Source: Porites lobata (Eukaryota; Cnidaria; Anthozoa; Scleractinia; Poritidae). Taken from it: DNA of 64,000 nt. The notes beneath the pieces were generated by a model. It worked only from the letters and a program-made list of their open reading frames with translations, had not been told where the DNA came from and did not search any database. This document shows, in pieces, positions 44,101 to 59,100 of this stretch. A program made the position numbers and the translations under genes. Each line of letters begins with the position of its first letter. Positions within the stretch are counted from its first letter, which is position 1. The stretch lies in NCBI GenBank assembly GCA_942486035.1, contig CALNXK010000082.1:2099501-2163500 (forward strand), in the 5' to 3' direction.

Positions 44101-47100
44101 CACGACGATATTGTTGTAAACAGCTTAAGCAACAGTCTTTTGAGCGACGGACGTCAACCGGAAGTGGACTTTTTGCATCAATGCTCAGTGGTTTGGTCGA
44201 AACTCTTGGGTAAATCGTCTTTAAAAGAGAAAAGAACTTAGCAATACAAATTTGTTAGCGTCAAGGAATATGAAAAGGGAGAAGGGCTCACTTCCGGTTG
44301 ACGTGCATCGCTCAAAAACGTATTTGCTTAAGCTCCCAACTCAGTACCGTAGTGACGTTCGCACAGTAGTACTCTACTGACATCACTTCCTTTTGCCTTT
44401 ACCCACGCAAAAACTGCTGCTGCAGAGTTTTGAAGAAAAAGCCGATCAACTCCATTAACAAGGTACTGCACTATTCGCCCCCTGAGCCCAATTTGCTATC
44501 CGTCTTCTTTAAGAGGTTTTAAAAACTCAAAATGTTGCAGGGAATGTACGGCTCATTAGGGCCTGAACTTTCCGGTATTCCTGTAAACAAAGGCACCAAC
44601 TCGAGGCTTGGGTGGGCAAAATGCAGTGATTTGTATCAAATTGTCCACCCAAGCTCACTGGAGCGGAATGCGGAAAATGCCTGTTGTTGTTTCCCTTTTT
44701 TTTCGGGCGACAACAGGAGCCAGCAATCCTAATCTTCACGTTTTTAGTACGCATGCGTCGCATGTTTGTAACCAGAATTCGTTTGGACTTCCATTTAGGG
44801 TGGATTTCCAGTATCGCGTAATTTTTACGTGTGAACGCATGTAAATTTTTACGCGCGTAAATAAAATTGAGGCAATGTATGGAAAGTCACGCGCAAACGT
44901 AAAAGTTGAACCTTGCTCAATTTCCCTTTTACGCGGGCCTTTCATTCATTGCCTCTATTTCACTTACGCGCGTAAATTTTACGTGCGTTCGCACGGAAAA
45001 ATTACGCTACAGTGGAAATCAACCCTAAGAGTGAATGGAATGCACAGAACGCACCTTAATCACGCGCGTTTGGACTTTCTATAACTCGTAACCTGATCAC
45101 ACGTGTTTTGACTATCTGTCACGTGAAACATACACAAAGCACAAAGATGGAAGAAAAGCGTTTTGACATTCGATCGTTGTCGCCGGCAATCCGTAACCTT
45201 TGGTTATTAATAGTTGTTAAGCAGTACACGAACAAAACTAAAATTTACAACGATCGTAATGCACCTTCATTTTTACCGCTGTTCGTTACTCACCTGAGGC
45301 TGCGCTATAACTGCTGGTTTAAACGTTGGTTGTAAAACAGCCGGCCTTTCCTCCTCCTTTTCGCTATCTTTATTTTCCTGCAAAATCAAAGAAAAAAGCC
45401 AATAAGATGACTCCCGTTAACAAGATCCTGAAAAACAGCGACAACGCTAAACAACAACAACAGACATAACAGACCTTTGATTGAAGATGATATAGAACGG
45501 CGTAACCCCCCTCCCACCTCCCCCACAAAAAAAAAATGGGGACTTAAGCGGGATTCGAACCATGGTCTACGCATAAGTGCTGCAGTAGCTCTACCAACTA
45601 AGGTATGAAGACCCTTGCACTTGTTGAATACCAATCTGTTGAGGTCATCTTGACCCGTAAAAGGAATAAGACATGGAATGAAAAAAGGACATTCTTTTGC
45701 ACGCTCCGTGGGGCTTTGCCCTTATTACGGTAGACCTTCAGCACAGAGGATTTGATCTACACTTTCATTTTTGCATTCAACCTAGAAGAATGGACTCCTA
45801 GCACAGATTGGAGAGAGATCTTATGGCTCAACCGTCGTTGAGTGAATCTTGGTGCATTAAACTGGAGTCTCCGCAGATTTTTCAGGGGTGAATGACCTCC
45901 TCACCAGCTTGCCAAAGGATATAGTAGAGCCTGGAACCGAGATCGAACCAGGACTGAAAACTGAAAACTCTTACATAGAGGACTTAGACTCTGGGCTCTA
46001 ATAGAGCGATTTTCGTTTGACCTTGAAATGAAAACGCGCGAACAAAACAGAAACAACAAACGAACGGAAATAGTGCGATTTGATTGGTTTATCGAACGGA
46101 TACAAACGCGTGTGGCTTTTGGTTGGTTAAGCGAACGCTCGGGTGAAAAAACTTCATTCCTGAGAACTTTCTTGAAATCAACCGATACTTCACTTTGACG
46201 TCATGCTGCAACACGATTGGCCAATCGAACATTACGTTCTCCATATTAGGGTTTTTTTGGCGGGAAAACGAAGAAGCCATGTTTTGATCTTTTCATCCAT
46301 TGGCTGATAAATCATCTAACGAACACTTACCGAATCCATTTTTCAAGGTCATACGAAAATCGCTCTATCGTTTTCATGCTGATCACGACAAACCTGTTCT
46401 TCCATTTCTTCAGTCTGATCAACTATTCTTTTCCGTATTTCCTCTATCTCCTCCATTTCGCGTTGTCTGTCTCTTTCGTCTGATTCTATCTCCATTTCTC
46501 TTTCACGTCGTCGTCTCTGCAAAGCGCTTCCCCTTTGCAATCAAATAGGAATTATTAGCTGGTGCTAAGCTATGCGACTGTCTGGATTTCACAAAGCCTA
46601 CCAACAAGCTCTCTATTTCAAGTGACGAACGAATGGAGCCGCGGGAGAACGCGCAAGCGAGCGAGCGAGCGACAAAGCCGCCCCTAACTCTCGCGTCTCC
46701 TTTCGGGTGCCACTCGCGCGTGACTTCTCACGATATCGCTTATCGCTTAACGCTTATCGCTTTATTCATAATTTTGGCACCCTCGAGCCGGGTGAATTCA
46801 ATCAAGATTTCTCTTTCGGGTGACTTGCGCGCGCACACTCGCTTGTATTTACGCGCGCATTTTCAAATTTTCCGCTATAACGAACTCACATATTTTCCCT
46901 GATGAAGGCAGCATTGCCGAAACGTCGGAGTCTTATTTGAAATTATCAGCGTTTAACTTACCACCTTCCCCCTTTTTTCTCACGATATCCATCTAATAGA
47001 CAACTAGTTACTAGAGTTCGCGAGCGAGTCCTTTCAACAACTAGTGCTACTGTTTTGGCCGCAGCGAAGACGCGAGGAGAATAGGGAGCTTAAGCAACAA

Positions 47101-50100
47101 CGTTTTTGAGCGACGCACGTCAACCGGAAGTGGCCTTTTTTCATTTTTTGACGGTGGTTTCGCGCAAATTTTCAGTCAAATCGCCTCTATAACAGTAAAG
47201 AAGCTAAGGAATACAAATTTTATATCATCAAGGCATGTTAAGAGGGAAAATACCTCACTTCCGGTTGACGTGCGTGGCTCAAAAACGTCGCTGCTTAAGC
47301 TCCCTAATGCGCAGGAGTGGACTTTCTTTGCCACTGGCGAAAGTTCCATCGCTCATAGACAGAAAGCACTCTCGTCAAAATTTTCCCAGCAATGCAGGCT
47401 GTCCGTTGTTTTATAGTTTTCATGAGGACTACAACGGTGAAACTAATGCAGACAAACACTGACAGTCCAGGACTACTTTCACGGCAATCTTAAGGCAATA
47501 CAATAATAACCCCCTTTAGGGTAGATTTCCACCGTCGCGAAATGTTTACGCGCGTAAATACAATAGAGCAAAAGTATGAAAGGTCGCGCGTAAATGTAAG
47601 AGTTGAGCGAGGTTCAACTTCTACGTTTACGTTGTCTACGAGTACGTGACATGCCACTTTAGATAAATAATACTATGGTGACTAGAAACCTTTCCAGTGT
47701 TTTTTACGGCCGACATATCGTTGATCGTCCGCGCGCAATTCCTCCCCGCGAGGCACAAAGCAGTTTTCAAAAGTCACGCCTTTTCAAGTTTGTTATGTCA
47801 CCTTGGCCAGTTCCAGGCTACAAGATAGTCGTATTTGGGAAATTGAGAAAGCGCGAACACGAAAATAACTAAAAGGGAGGAAATTGTGGAAAGGAAGGGC
47901 TCCCTTTTCCCAGATCACGCGCTCATAATTATTTCCGCGTGCCCTTTACTTACGCGTCATCCCTACTATCTAAGAGCCTGGAACAGGCTAGGATCACCTA
48001 CAGTCTTTTCGACGTATCAGTACTCAAGATAGGGCACTGTCTTATAACAGACCGTTTCTTGACAAGAGAATGGGCTTTCGCTTAAGTGCATGACTACCTA
48101 CTTGTAGTATTTAGGATCATCTTTATCATCATCGTAGTCCTCAAGAAATTCCAGCAAATGTTTTCTCTCCCGTGCCTGGAAGAAATTTAAGGCGACAAAT
48201 TGAAAACCTTGGTCACTGAAAGGAATTTTACGTCGAATACTGCAGGATAGACCGGTAATGTAACTTTTCATTAAATCATCACAATGTAACGAAGCAAATA
48301 CCATGTGTGGCTTTCAATTGAATAGCCACATAATGATCACGCTCAAAAGTTGGGCTACGTCTTGATACTATCCCGCGAGTATACCAATCCAGTAGAGCGA
48401 GCATGCGTTACGCCTTCACAGTGCCCGAAGTCAAAATTATGTGTTCCAAATTCAGCGTCGTCAAGTAAAAATAATTAATTAACTAATCAATTATATAAAT
48501 AAATGAGCACAGTTCTACCGGTGGGACCTTGTCTTGTACCCTAGGTTATTTGGTAGAAGCCGCATGATGAAGTATGCACGCTATGCTATGCGATGCAGAG
48601 CAGGGGAGGAGCAAAGTGGGATCATGCGCACTCTGCGACGCGGATTATAGATATCTTGGAAGTGTTTTGGTGTACAAACCTTGCAAAACGGTTCCTAACA
48701 TACCTGTTCATCTTTCTTTTCTCCTTCTTTCTCCATTTCTCGTTCATATTCACGACCTCTTTTTCTCTCTCTTCCTTCCCAGTTTTTCAAACGCTAGATA
48801 AAAAAGGAACAGACTTAGCCTGCGTAGCCGGCGGGATTGTTATGCGCGGGGTAGTTGACTTGCACCCAATCTTCTCACGGCTGCGCCGCCTAAAAAACAA
48901 CAGTGCTCGCCCGCTAGTCCCGACCCGACAGCTAAGCAGGCTACAACAGACTATTAAAGCCCTATGTTATCAGTTAATAAAATACCGTAGAATTCCGAAA
49001 ATAAGCCCCTCATGTATCAGCCCCTCCAAATATAAGCCCCCCAAACCGGTAACGCAAAAAACCCTCCGTTCAATCGCCCCTCCAAATATAAGCCCCCGGG
49101 GGCTTGTACTTGGAAAATTTCCCTCAAATACAAAGTAAAACAAAGCAAAAACGGCAAATTTACTTTAAACTAGGAGGCTAGTCCAATCGATTTTGAAACA
49201 CAAATTTCTCTCAGTAGATAAGCCCCTCCGAATATAAGCCCCTCAAAAAGGGCCTTTGAAAAATATAAGCCCCGGGGCTTATTTTCGGAATTTTACGGAA
49301 GATTTTGACCGACTTTCAGTTTAATCGACCTCAAAAAAATCACCATCAAGATCCTCAAAACTTAGGCACTTTAAAAGGGTCTAAATGCGAGTTTTTTTAG
49401 TGTTTGTATAGATCAACAAATCGATCCGTTTGTTGAACCGAGCTGGAAAAAGTAATCAGCGGGGTTGTTTTAAGAACTTTAGTGATCGACTGATGCTTTC
49501 ATCAGGCAGTGTGCATCAGTCAGTGACAACTGCTAATCTCGGGCACTGGCAGCAACAAGCGGATTGTCTTGAGAAGCACGACATCAACAGAACCGGGTTG
49601 GTTCGACCACTCAACAGGCTTCAAACATTCTGTTTATTTTCTGAAATATTCGACTATAAGTATTATAAACTTCTACAACCCCGGACAAAACTGTTGAGAC
49701 AATTCCATCTATTTTCTAACTTTTGCGCCCTACTCCCGTCTCCTTAAACACAAAAAGTAAACCCCCTCCCACCCCGTAGTTAGTAGAAATGCGTACCTCT
49801 TGGTAGGCTGCGTCCTTCTCCCTCTGTTTCCTTTCACGCCTTCTTCTGTCCGCTTCTTCATCTTCATCATAATCACGCTCTTTCTCTCGGTCACGATCGG
49901 AATCTCGGTCCTTCTCTCTTGCTTTATCACGATCCCGATCTCTATCCCGATCACGATCACGATCTCGATCGCGTTCGTCACGGTCACGGTCACGGTCACG
50001 GTCCCGATCTTTTTCTCGTCGTTCACGTTCTTCACGCTCTCGTTTCCTCTCTCTTTCTCTTTCACGTTCCCGTTCGCGCTCCTTTTCTCTGTCGCGCTCC

Positions 50101-53021
50101 CTGTCTTTTTCCTTATCTCTGTCCCGGTCTCTTTCTTTTCTCTCTGATCTTTCTTCTTCTTTTTTCTTGTCCTCTTTCTGCAAAATATAAACAGAAAACA
50201 CAGATATGCTGAGTACTGTTGGCATCCCACAGAGATGCTGTTTTGACAGCGCAGTAAATCCTTGCAATTTCCTACAGGTATCAGTCAATACCCTGCATCT
50301 TCTCCTGTGTCTGAAACAAAACGCGACTGTCAAATCATTAGTACGAGAAAGCCTATTCAAAGAGTCACTAACACATGCAAACGACTCTCAGAACCTCAAG
50401 CGGCGAGACCTTTATCCAGATTTAGCAATTTCTGCGACTTCGTCCTGCCTTGAACCTGTGCAATGGAAGAAGAACAACTGTGTGTTGCAGAAAACATGTA
50501 CTGACACGGCTCACATCACACACAATACGTACAAATCAACAAAACACACTGAATTGATTCACAGATAGGTTCAACAGGTATCCAAACTCACCGTAGTGCT
50601 GAAATCCGAACCTTGTTCCGGTTATATGAGCTTCAAGGGTTTCTTTTTGGTGACAATTAGTTATTCCATAAACGAAGTTTTAAAATGCAAATGCACTTAC
50701 GTACAAATGTGAAACAAGGGTGCCTTAACACACTTTCAGTGCTACTGTCAAATTCTGAAAGCTCATTAGTAGACAGGGGGTGTGTTGATGGCCTGTAACG
50801 AAGGATTTTCGAGCGATGTATTCATTTAGCCCACTCTATAGTAAGGAACCCTACTAACTGTTTTAAGGCCGATACACAGGAGGGGTTTTGCTCCCGGAGC
50901 ATGCTCCAGGCTCATTTTGCACGTGTCAGTACACTCGAGGGAGCGTTTTTAAGTTCGCTCAATTTGCTCCCAAATATTTAACCGGTTAAATATCGTGGAG
51001 CATTTTGCGGGGTGGAAATTCTGCTCCCGAGGATGAAGTATACCCATGAAATCGTTGGTACACACGGAGGAGCTTTACTCCCGGAGCGTGCCCCTGGAGC
51101 ATGCTCCAGGAGCAAAACCCCTTGTGTGTATCGGCCTTTAATCCTTTAAGCCCCAATCTCACAAACAAATTCTCCAGACCAACCTCCATACATTTCTTTC
51201 AAGAATTAGCTGAGAGAATTGGATAAAAGATCAAAACATTTGCTCTTTAGTGATCATTTTCTTAATTCTCATAACCTTTTCTTTTGATGATGTACTGATA
51301 TTGTTGGGAGAAATTTGATGCTGGTCACTCTTGGAAATTAAAGGTTTAATTGGCAATTGGTTCTGCGTTCGATTGGTCTTGTTCTGCAAAATCAGATTGC
51401 TGCTAAACACTTTCTTTTCGTTCTCAACCGTAATGAATTCTAACTATTTTGCCTTCAACAGCCACGGTTTCGGATGTTACATAATTATGTACAATTCACC
51501 AGCAATTCAGAACACAGCCAATCAAACGCAGCGCGACTTTTATGAAGAGGTAGACCTTCTCACTAAGTTTAGATTTGGTAACTGTGTCAAGTCGTCGGAG
51601 CTTTAAGATTTTTCAGAGCTTTGTCATTCGGGGTGAAATTGGGATATGGGCAGAAGGGAAAAACTAGGTAGGCATGTAGGGCAAGCCACAGTTGCATGGG
51701 AGGGATGACCTTAAGCGACTTGACTATAAAGTGTCTATTATTATTTTCAACTACATGTACTTCTTCACTGTGGTAAAAACCATTGCCGTATACATTCAAC
51801 AAATATAGACGTCTCACCTAGATTTTAAGAACACAAACAGCCCTCTCTTCAAGGGAAAGAGAAGATATCCCCCCTCCCCCCCCTCCCCCCCATCAGTTGT
51901 TCTTTACGGCTATCAGGGAACTTAAGCACCAGACGTTCTTGGTTCCACCGACGCCAACCGGAAGTATTTTTGCAGAATGACAGCCACTGCGCATGTCAAG
52001 ACGTTCTTGAGCGGACTTTGGTTCCAGGTTGAAACCGCCAAACTGGGTTCTTCAAAAGTATTTTTGCAAAATGAAAGCTTCATCTGAAATCATGTTTCCT
52101 TCGTAGCAATGTCAAGACGTTCTTCAAGAACATCTGGTGCTTAAGTGTCCTAGTGACTATTTTGGAACCCGCCCACAATGCACTCTGCTTGCCCCCAAAT
52201 TTTTTTTATTGTATGCGAATGCTCTTGGGAATGGAGGATTTGAAAACGACTGTTTATGCAAAATTTGATGGGGGGGGGGGGGGGGGGGGGGCTAAGAGAG
52301 TGTACTATGAGGCATTCGAAAATAGAGAATCATCTTTTCCCAAATACAGTGAAACCTCTATTAAGCGGACACCTAAGGGTTGTAAAAATTGCGCAATGTT
52401 TGTTAACGATCAACATTCAACGGTTACTCTGTACTGTGATAAAGTTGCATGTTGTTAAAGAAGCTATCCAGCGTTCAAGTTCATTACCTTTCATTACCAA
52501 CTTTCATTTGTTTGTAAATGCAAAAACATTAACAGACTTCAGTACGTATTTCAAGGACGCATTCCAATACTACTATTGTCAATTCAGTACGTTGTCCGCT
52601 TAATAGAGGTTTTTAACAATAGAAATTAGCCAAATACAACTTATTTAGTGTCCGCGTCCGCTTAATAGAGGTGTCCCCTGAATAGGGGTTCGTTATAAAG
52701 GGAAATATAAGACGTTAATTTCGAGACCCGGCTTAGTGTCCGCTTAATTGGGGGTCCGGTTAATAGACGGTGTCCGCTTAATTGGGGGTCCGCATAATAG
52801 AGGTTTCACTGTATTGGTAGTTTCTTGGTGTTGCACGCGGACAGGTGCAATCACCAAATCAATGATTTTTAAGAAGACACAGAACCATACCCACAACCAC
52901 AACACAAAAGCGAACTAACAGTGATCTCTGCAACACCAAGAAAGAGCCCAAACACCAGTCCAGTTAAGCCCAATATACTACTACATGAGAAATTTCTGCA
53001 ACTTGATTGGTTTAGAGCACT

Positions 53022-53052
<31 letters not shown>

Positions 53053-53156
53053 CTGAAAATTACAAACCTTTTGCAGGTAGTAGTATAAACAAATAATAGC
53101 ATTATTTGTACCTGATATTTGGCATAAATACCACTCGTGATATTTCAAAATTGTCT

Positions 53157-53189
<33 letters not shown>

Positions 53190-56100
53190 CGTATAACAAT
53201 TTTGAAATATCACTCGTGGTATTTATGCCAAATATCACCACAAATCATGCTATAACCTATACAGATAATGCAATTCTCTTTTTCCTGCATTCACTAGGTC
53301 ACTATTGCAGCCTACAGTTTTAGATCAGCTATATGTAATCTATGAAATCAATGACCGCATCTCACCACTGCAAATCAGTTCAAGTATTATTAGACTGTAT
53401 AACACAAGGCCATCAAAAGGACTTAATATCATTACTTACCGACATACATCATCCTAGAAGCACAAAATGCAGATGAAATCCCCAAATCTCACCAACTCAT
53501 CAATAAACTGTTTTATGTGTCAATAATAAGTAACTCTGATTAACCTTTACGGATTATTCCATACATCAAAAAGTGTTCTCCTTCTTACTTAAAACATCAA
53601 GTTCACATAGAGCCATGAAATCTTGCCGCACTTTCAGTAACAGGCAAACACGGAGACGTAAAACCCAACACATACTTATGACGTAGTCAACACAGTTAAG
53701 GCCTAAACCCTGAATCCCTGGCAGTACAAACTGACATAATGGATAAATGGATAAATCTGTCAATCACAGCCCAATAACAAAACTGTTGCCCCTTCAGAAA
53801 CATCACTGCAGTGGAGTATCAGAACATAAAACTGTTGGTTGAGAAGTAGCTCCAGTGTTTGCATGTTATCAAGATGCGAAAATAAAGTCTGAACACACAG
53901 ACAGAGAACTATGACGTGTAGACAAAAAGACTCATTACAGAGTACTAAGGAAAGTAAACTTACCCTGTATGTGTCTCTGAAGCTGCGAATCTCTCTGGAA
54001 ACTAAGCTCTTTTTCTCTGTATCCATATCCAAACCTTCCAGGTTTTGCTGTAGGAAGACACACAGAGAAAAGCTTGAATGCACGAATACAATCCAATTTA
54101 TTCAAACTTCAACTCTTTGAACAATGGTTTTCATTCTTGATAATAATGTTTGAAACATTGAAAAATCGCATAACTTTCCTCAGCATAATTTTTCTTTTTG
54201 GCAGTACTCTAATAAGATTTCCCATGAACGAGAATGCTTTATGTTTTCTGAGTTTTGGTAGTCTTGGCAGTGAAAGGCTTTAGAGGCAGGAGTTGGATAG
54301 AGAAGAATTTCAAACCCCAGTAGTAAATTAATATCCTATATACAGTAGGAGGACACTGCAATGTCCAGTCTTTACAAATTCCTCTTGCCCTTGAAGTCTG
54401 TTATACTTCTCAAGAAATGCTGGAATCATTTTGCAAAATGTGAGGTCACTTCATACCACTATAAATGAAATACCCCACTCAGGCGCAGACCCACACCAGT
54501 TTTCTTCATTTTACGGAAACCAGTCAGAGTTTTCATAATAAATATATTTTTAATACAAAAAAACACCTCTCCAAGTTGAAATCGAGGGACGAAATAATCT
54601 GCCAATTTGCAAGGCTTCATTTGAGGAGAATGGAATTGGCCAATATCCCGTCTGATGGATTCAGAAACCCAGGAAATTTCCTGCAGGAGAATGCTTTCAA
54701 CCCCACCTTTCATGCTATTATTTGTTTATACTACTACCCGCAAAAGGTTTGTAATTTTCACATGTAGGTATTTCAAATTAAGCTGATGTACTACTGCTCT
54801 AAGCCAATCAAATTGCCGAAATTTCTCATGTCATAATAATAATTATTTAAGGACTTTCAATATTACTGGCTTAATAGGAGGGCGCTAATGGAGGTTCAAC
54901 TGTATTGACCATTTAAGCCCCAAGATCCACATACAAATTCCCCAGACTGATCTCAATTCATTTCTTTTAAGAATAGTTGAGAGAATTTGATTTACGATCA
55001 AAGCATTCTCCCTTTGGTAATCAATTTAGTAATTCTCATAACCTTTACTCTTGATGATCTGCTCATGTTGTTAGGAGAAAATTGGTGTTGGCCACTCTTG
55101 CGACCTAAAGGGTTATTTATTTTAAAAGAGACTGCCAGTGAACTGCAGCTAAATACAGCTGTACACACCTCAGATCCACTATGTGTTGCCCTGTAAGGTT
55201 CATCTGAAATAAGACAATAAACTTTATCATCATTCATAAAAATAATGAACATCAACCCTGAGCTGTCAGTACGACTTCAAGTTGACGGCTACAGTGTACA
55301 TGTATATGTAAATCAGTAGGCAGGTAATTGACTGGCTAAAAGGTTTTTAGGTTAGGTAGGGTGTGGCCCCACCCCACCTTCGTTAAAAATATCTTAAATG
55401 ACTTAGGGCACAAAGTTGCTACTTTCAACTTTCAATGATAATATTACATGTACTATCAATCTCCTGAGGCAAATATTATTTGTTTCTCAGTAAGATTGGG
55501 TTTTGTTATTTTCTTTCTTCCTTTCATTCTTTCTTTCTTTCTTTTTTTCAACTTTGCATCGTGGTTGCTTCTAGGAGGAGAAGGGCAACCAACAATAACA
55601 TGACTTTAGCGTTAATTTCAGCGATAAAATCGTGCTTTACTTAGTTTGCCTACAACATAGGTGTACACCTCTACAAAACTTAAACATGCATGTACCTTCT
55701 AGTTTCCTGCTTAGGATATCAGCATGCTCTAGAATAATTTGCTCAATAGCTTTCTTGACTCGCTTATCTTCAGTCTACAAAGAAAATGCACTTTAAAATA
55801 TTAATTTTAACATACAACATGTACAACCATTGGCAAACAATATCACAGGGTATATTTCATTAACATCAATTTGCTGCTGGAAACAAAAGAAGAGATACAG
55901 TGCACCTGCAACCTTGCTGCAGCTACAGGAGTGTTCATATGAGAAAACGTTTTGTCTACAACCACTTCAAAAACTTAACACATCACTCACCGCTGTTAAG
56001 TCGTCAAGTTCGTCATTGTCATCATCATCATCGTCATCAGCTTCACCATCTTCTTTCTTTTTATCTTCAGCATTCTGTCAAGTTACACAGAACTACTTCA

Positions 56101-59100
56101 GACTCAAAGATTAAAAACGTTAAAACTTTTAAGAATAGTTTATGTTTTTATCTTTCACTTTTAGGACTGTTGATGTAATTCTAGAACACATCAACTAACT
56201 CATAATAGTGGTGTGCAATCATTCATCAAAATCCTTAAGCAATGCTACAATTGATCATGGAAAATGTTCAATTGATTATTGTAGACAAAATATTATATTT
56301 TTTTTATATTTTCCAATATTTTGGTTGGCAAATAAACATATTTAAAACTTGTGTGTTGTCTTTTAAATGGTCCCATAATTAAAAAAGAAATAGAATTTAA
56401 TCATCCAAAAGCACATAAAAACTTTGTATTACAGGCACTTTGACTTTCACAAAGGTGAAAAATTAATGGAATTCTTATAAAAAGATATTTACAATTATAA
56501 TAAAAAAATGATCAGTTGGGTGGATCAATCCAAATTATTTCTACTCCTCAATTTTGGAATCTCAGCTGATTCCAAACACTAACTCATACACGTAGGTAGT
56601 TTGAATATGATCATGTGTGGGGGGTAGTCTTGACGGGGACTTGATGATGTCCAGTTTATTTGACATGGTGGCCTAGTGATCTTGGACTCCAGATCAAGAG
56701 GTCTGGTTTCAGCCCTACTGGGATGATGATATTGTGTTCTTGTGCAAGAAACTTTATTCTAGCAGTCCCTACTGGCAAATTTAAAGCTGCAGTAACCCAG
56801 CAATGGATTGACATCTCAACCAGGAGGGAGTAGAGAGGTACCCCTAGTCACTTCGTACTCTAGAAAATGGGATTAGCTCTGGCCTGGTGGGCCACTTGGC
56901 TTAAACTCAGGGCACTTTCCAAAAGTCAGAACTGGCCCACCGGACCATGGCTGGACCAGTCATTTTGAGAATGAAATTAGGCCTTTTCGTAGAGTTTTTG
57001 ATGAACAAAAATTTCCTTTGTGTATGTTATTTAGAATTTGACTGATTTGGCTGGATAGCTTTGATTAAAAGTGAAGTTCTCATTACAATGGCAATGGCCT
57101 GGCAAGTCACTAGTTTTGACAAATGGAAAGCACCCTCAGTTGTAACTTGTCGTACAATGTATTATTGACTAGCACAAAAACTAGATTGTGATGTGACAGT
57201 TGCATAATGAATGGACACAAAAATTACTTCAATTCCACATGTTCAGTGAACCGGGCTGTCCAAAAACCACTGCAAAATTTAATGATGTTACCTTTTTTAA
57301 TTCTTTTCTTTTCTCAGCTTTGTATTCATCCAGGTATGTCTTGGTTTTTGCGTCTACTTTCACCTGGCATATACAAGAAAGTAGCATGCATTGGTCAACT
57401 GTATTTGCTAAAGGGAACAGTGTACTGAGATGAAGATAATAGGGACCTTATGAAACTACGATGGTGACAGCAACGGGAAAGTCAAAAAACACTAAATTTA
57501 ATGAGCAAAACAACAACTCTGCACGTGCATCACGTTTTTTTGTACATTCTTTGCTGTCCCTTCACAACTACAATGTGAAATGACCAAATTTTGAGTTGAC
57601 TTGAGAACGGGAACGGCAGCGCGATAAATTTTACTTTCTCTCTCTGAACTCGGATGCGGTCCCCTCTTTTCAGTTCAAACCTAACTTTCCTCCTTTTAAG
57701 TAACCGGGTAACTTGGTATAAGGGTGGAAAAGTTTTAAAGGATGCGAAGTCTATTTTTCAGCAAAGTTTTCATTGGCGTCACCATTGTCAGATTGTAAGG
57801 TCCCTGATAGTATTATGAAGCATGCCTCAAAACAGCTTCATTATTACCCCTGGGCAACATTTTAAGCAACTTAGAGAGTAGAGAGGAGAAGTGTGACGTC
57901 AAGTTACCAAGATAGCTAAATTTCTGGATGACAACAATAGGGCTGAGATTGAGCAACAACAATGGCGACAGTAACGAGAACGGCAAAAAAAAAACAATAG
58001 GTTTAGATTAGCAAAAGAACAACTTTGCACGCACATCACGCCTTTTTTGTACATTTCTTAGTCGTCAATGCACGACTGCCACATAATTCTCGTCCTTATT
58101 TCACGCGCCAGCTTTACGGAGTAGGTGAACACAACAAGAGAAGTTCCTTTTCCTTTTTCTAAACTCTGATACCGTCCTGTTGGATTAAATCCAGAAAATT
58201 TCGCCAAGATTTGACAAAATAATTAAAAATTTGTTGTCATCCAAAAATTTTGCTACCATGGGAACGTGACATAACGACTTCTCTCTGTTCTGTTACAATA
58301 TTATTTTTATCTTCTCGAAACATACAAAATCATTTAAAAACAAAAAATTGAAAGAAACCTTAGCATCTTTGTACTGTAGTACATGTAGGAAACACGTAGA
58401 CCAAAGAAGTTATAATAATTGATAACATTATAATTAACTAGCTTCAAGTACAGTTATTATACTTACAACTAAAGCTTTATCTCCTAACTCCTTTCCATGA
58501 AGTAATCTTATGGCTCGTAAGCCTGCCTCAGGGTCACCATAATCACAAAATCCAAAAGCTGTGAGAAAACCAGTTTAAATAACTGCAGTTAACATTATTT
58601 AAACATTTCATTAAAAAAAAATAGTGTTGGAAACCTGATAGCTCAAGTACTGCTTCTCAGACCTGTAACCTCCTTAACCCTTTAAGTCCCAATGGTGACC
58701 AACATTAATTGTCTCCTAGGAACATCCATACATTGTCAAGAGATTAGGTTATGAGAATTGATAAAATGATCACCTAAGAGAAAATGCCTTGATCTTTTAT
58801 GAAATTCTCTCAACTAATTCTTTTACAAAAGCATAGAGATCAGTTTGGAGAATTTGAATCTGGACACTGGGGCTTAAAGGGTTAAACTGACACAATTGAC
58901 TTCCCTTACTTAAAATTCACTTATTACATACCAAAGGACACTAGGAAATAGGACAATTATTATACTTTAAAGAAACTTATTTAAACTTGTGTACAATTTT
59001 TAACTAAACATAGATGTACAGATGTATGTAAATTTTACTCTCTTTTATTTTTTCTATTTTATTAATTTGAAACAAATACAATTTCTTTGAGTTATAATAA

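Noticed and set aside
46899..46932. Hammerhead-ribozyme-like core (CTGATGA, a GGCA/TGCC stem, GAAAC, GTC)
   Set aside because: Stem II and the two core boxes are present, but the bases before CTGATGA cannot pair with those after GTC (no stem I) and stem III would be a single pair. More likely Penelope-tail coding sequence that resembles the motif.
48593..49138. 181-codon plus-strand open frame
   Set aside because: Runs antisense over RBM25 exon 48704-48793 and into the AAGCCCC MITE; composition follows those features.
49800..50212. Plus-strand frames of 97-115 codons opposite the RBM25 Arg/Asp/Glu-rich exon
   Set aside because: Mirror frames of a low-complexity coding exon on the minus strand.
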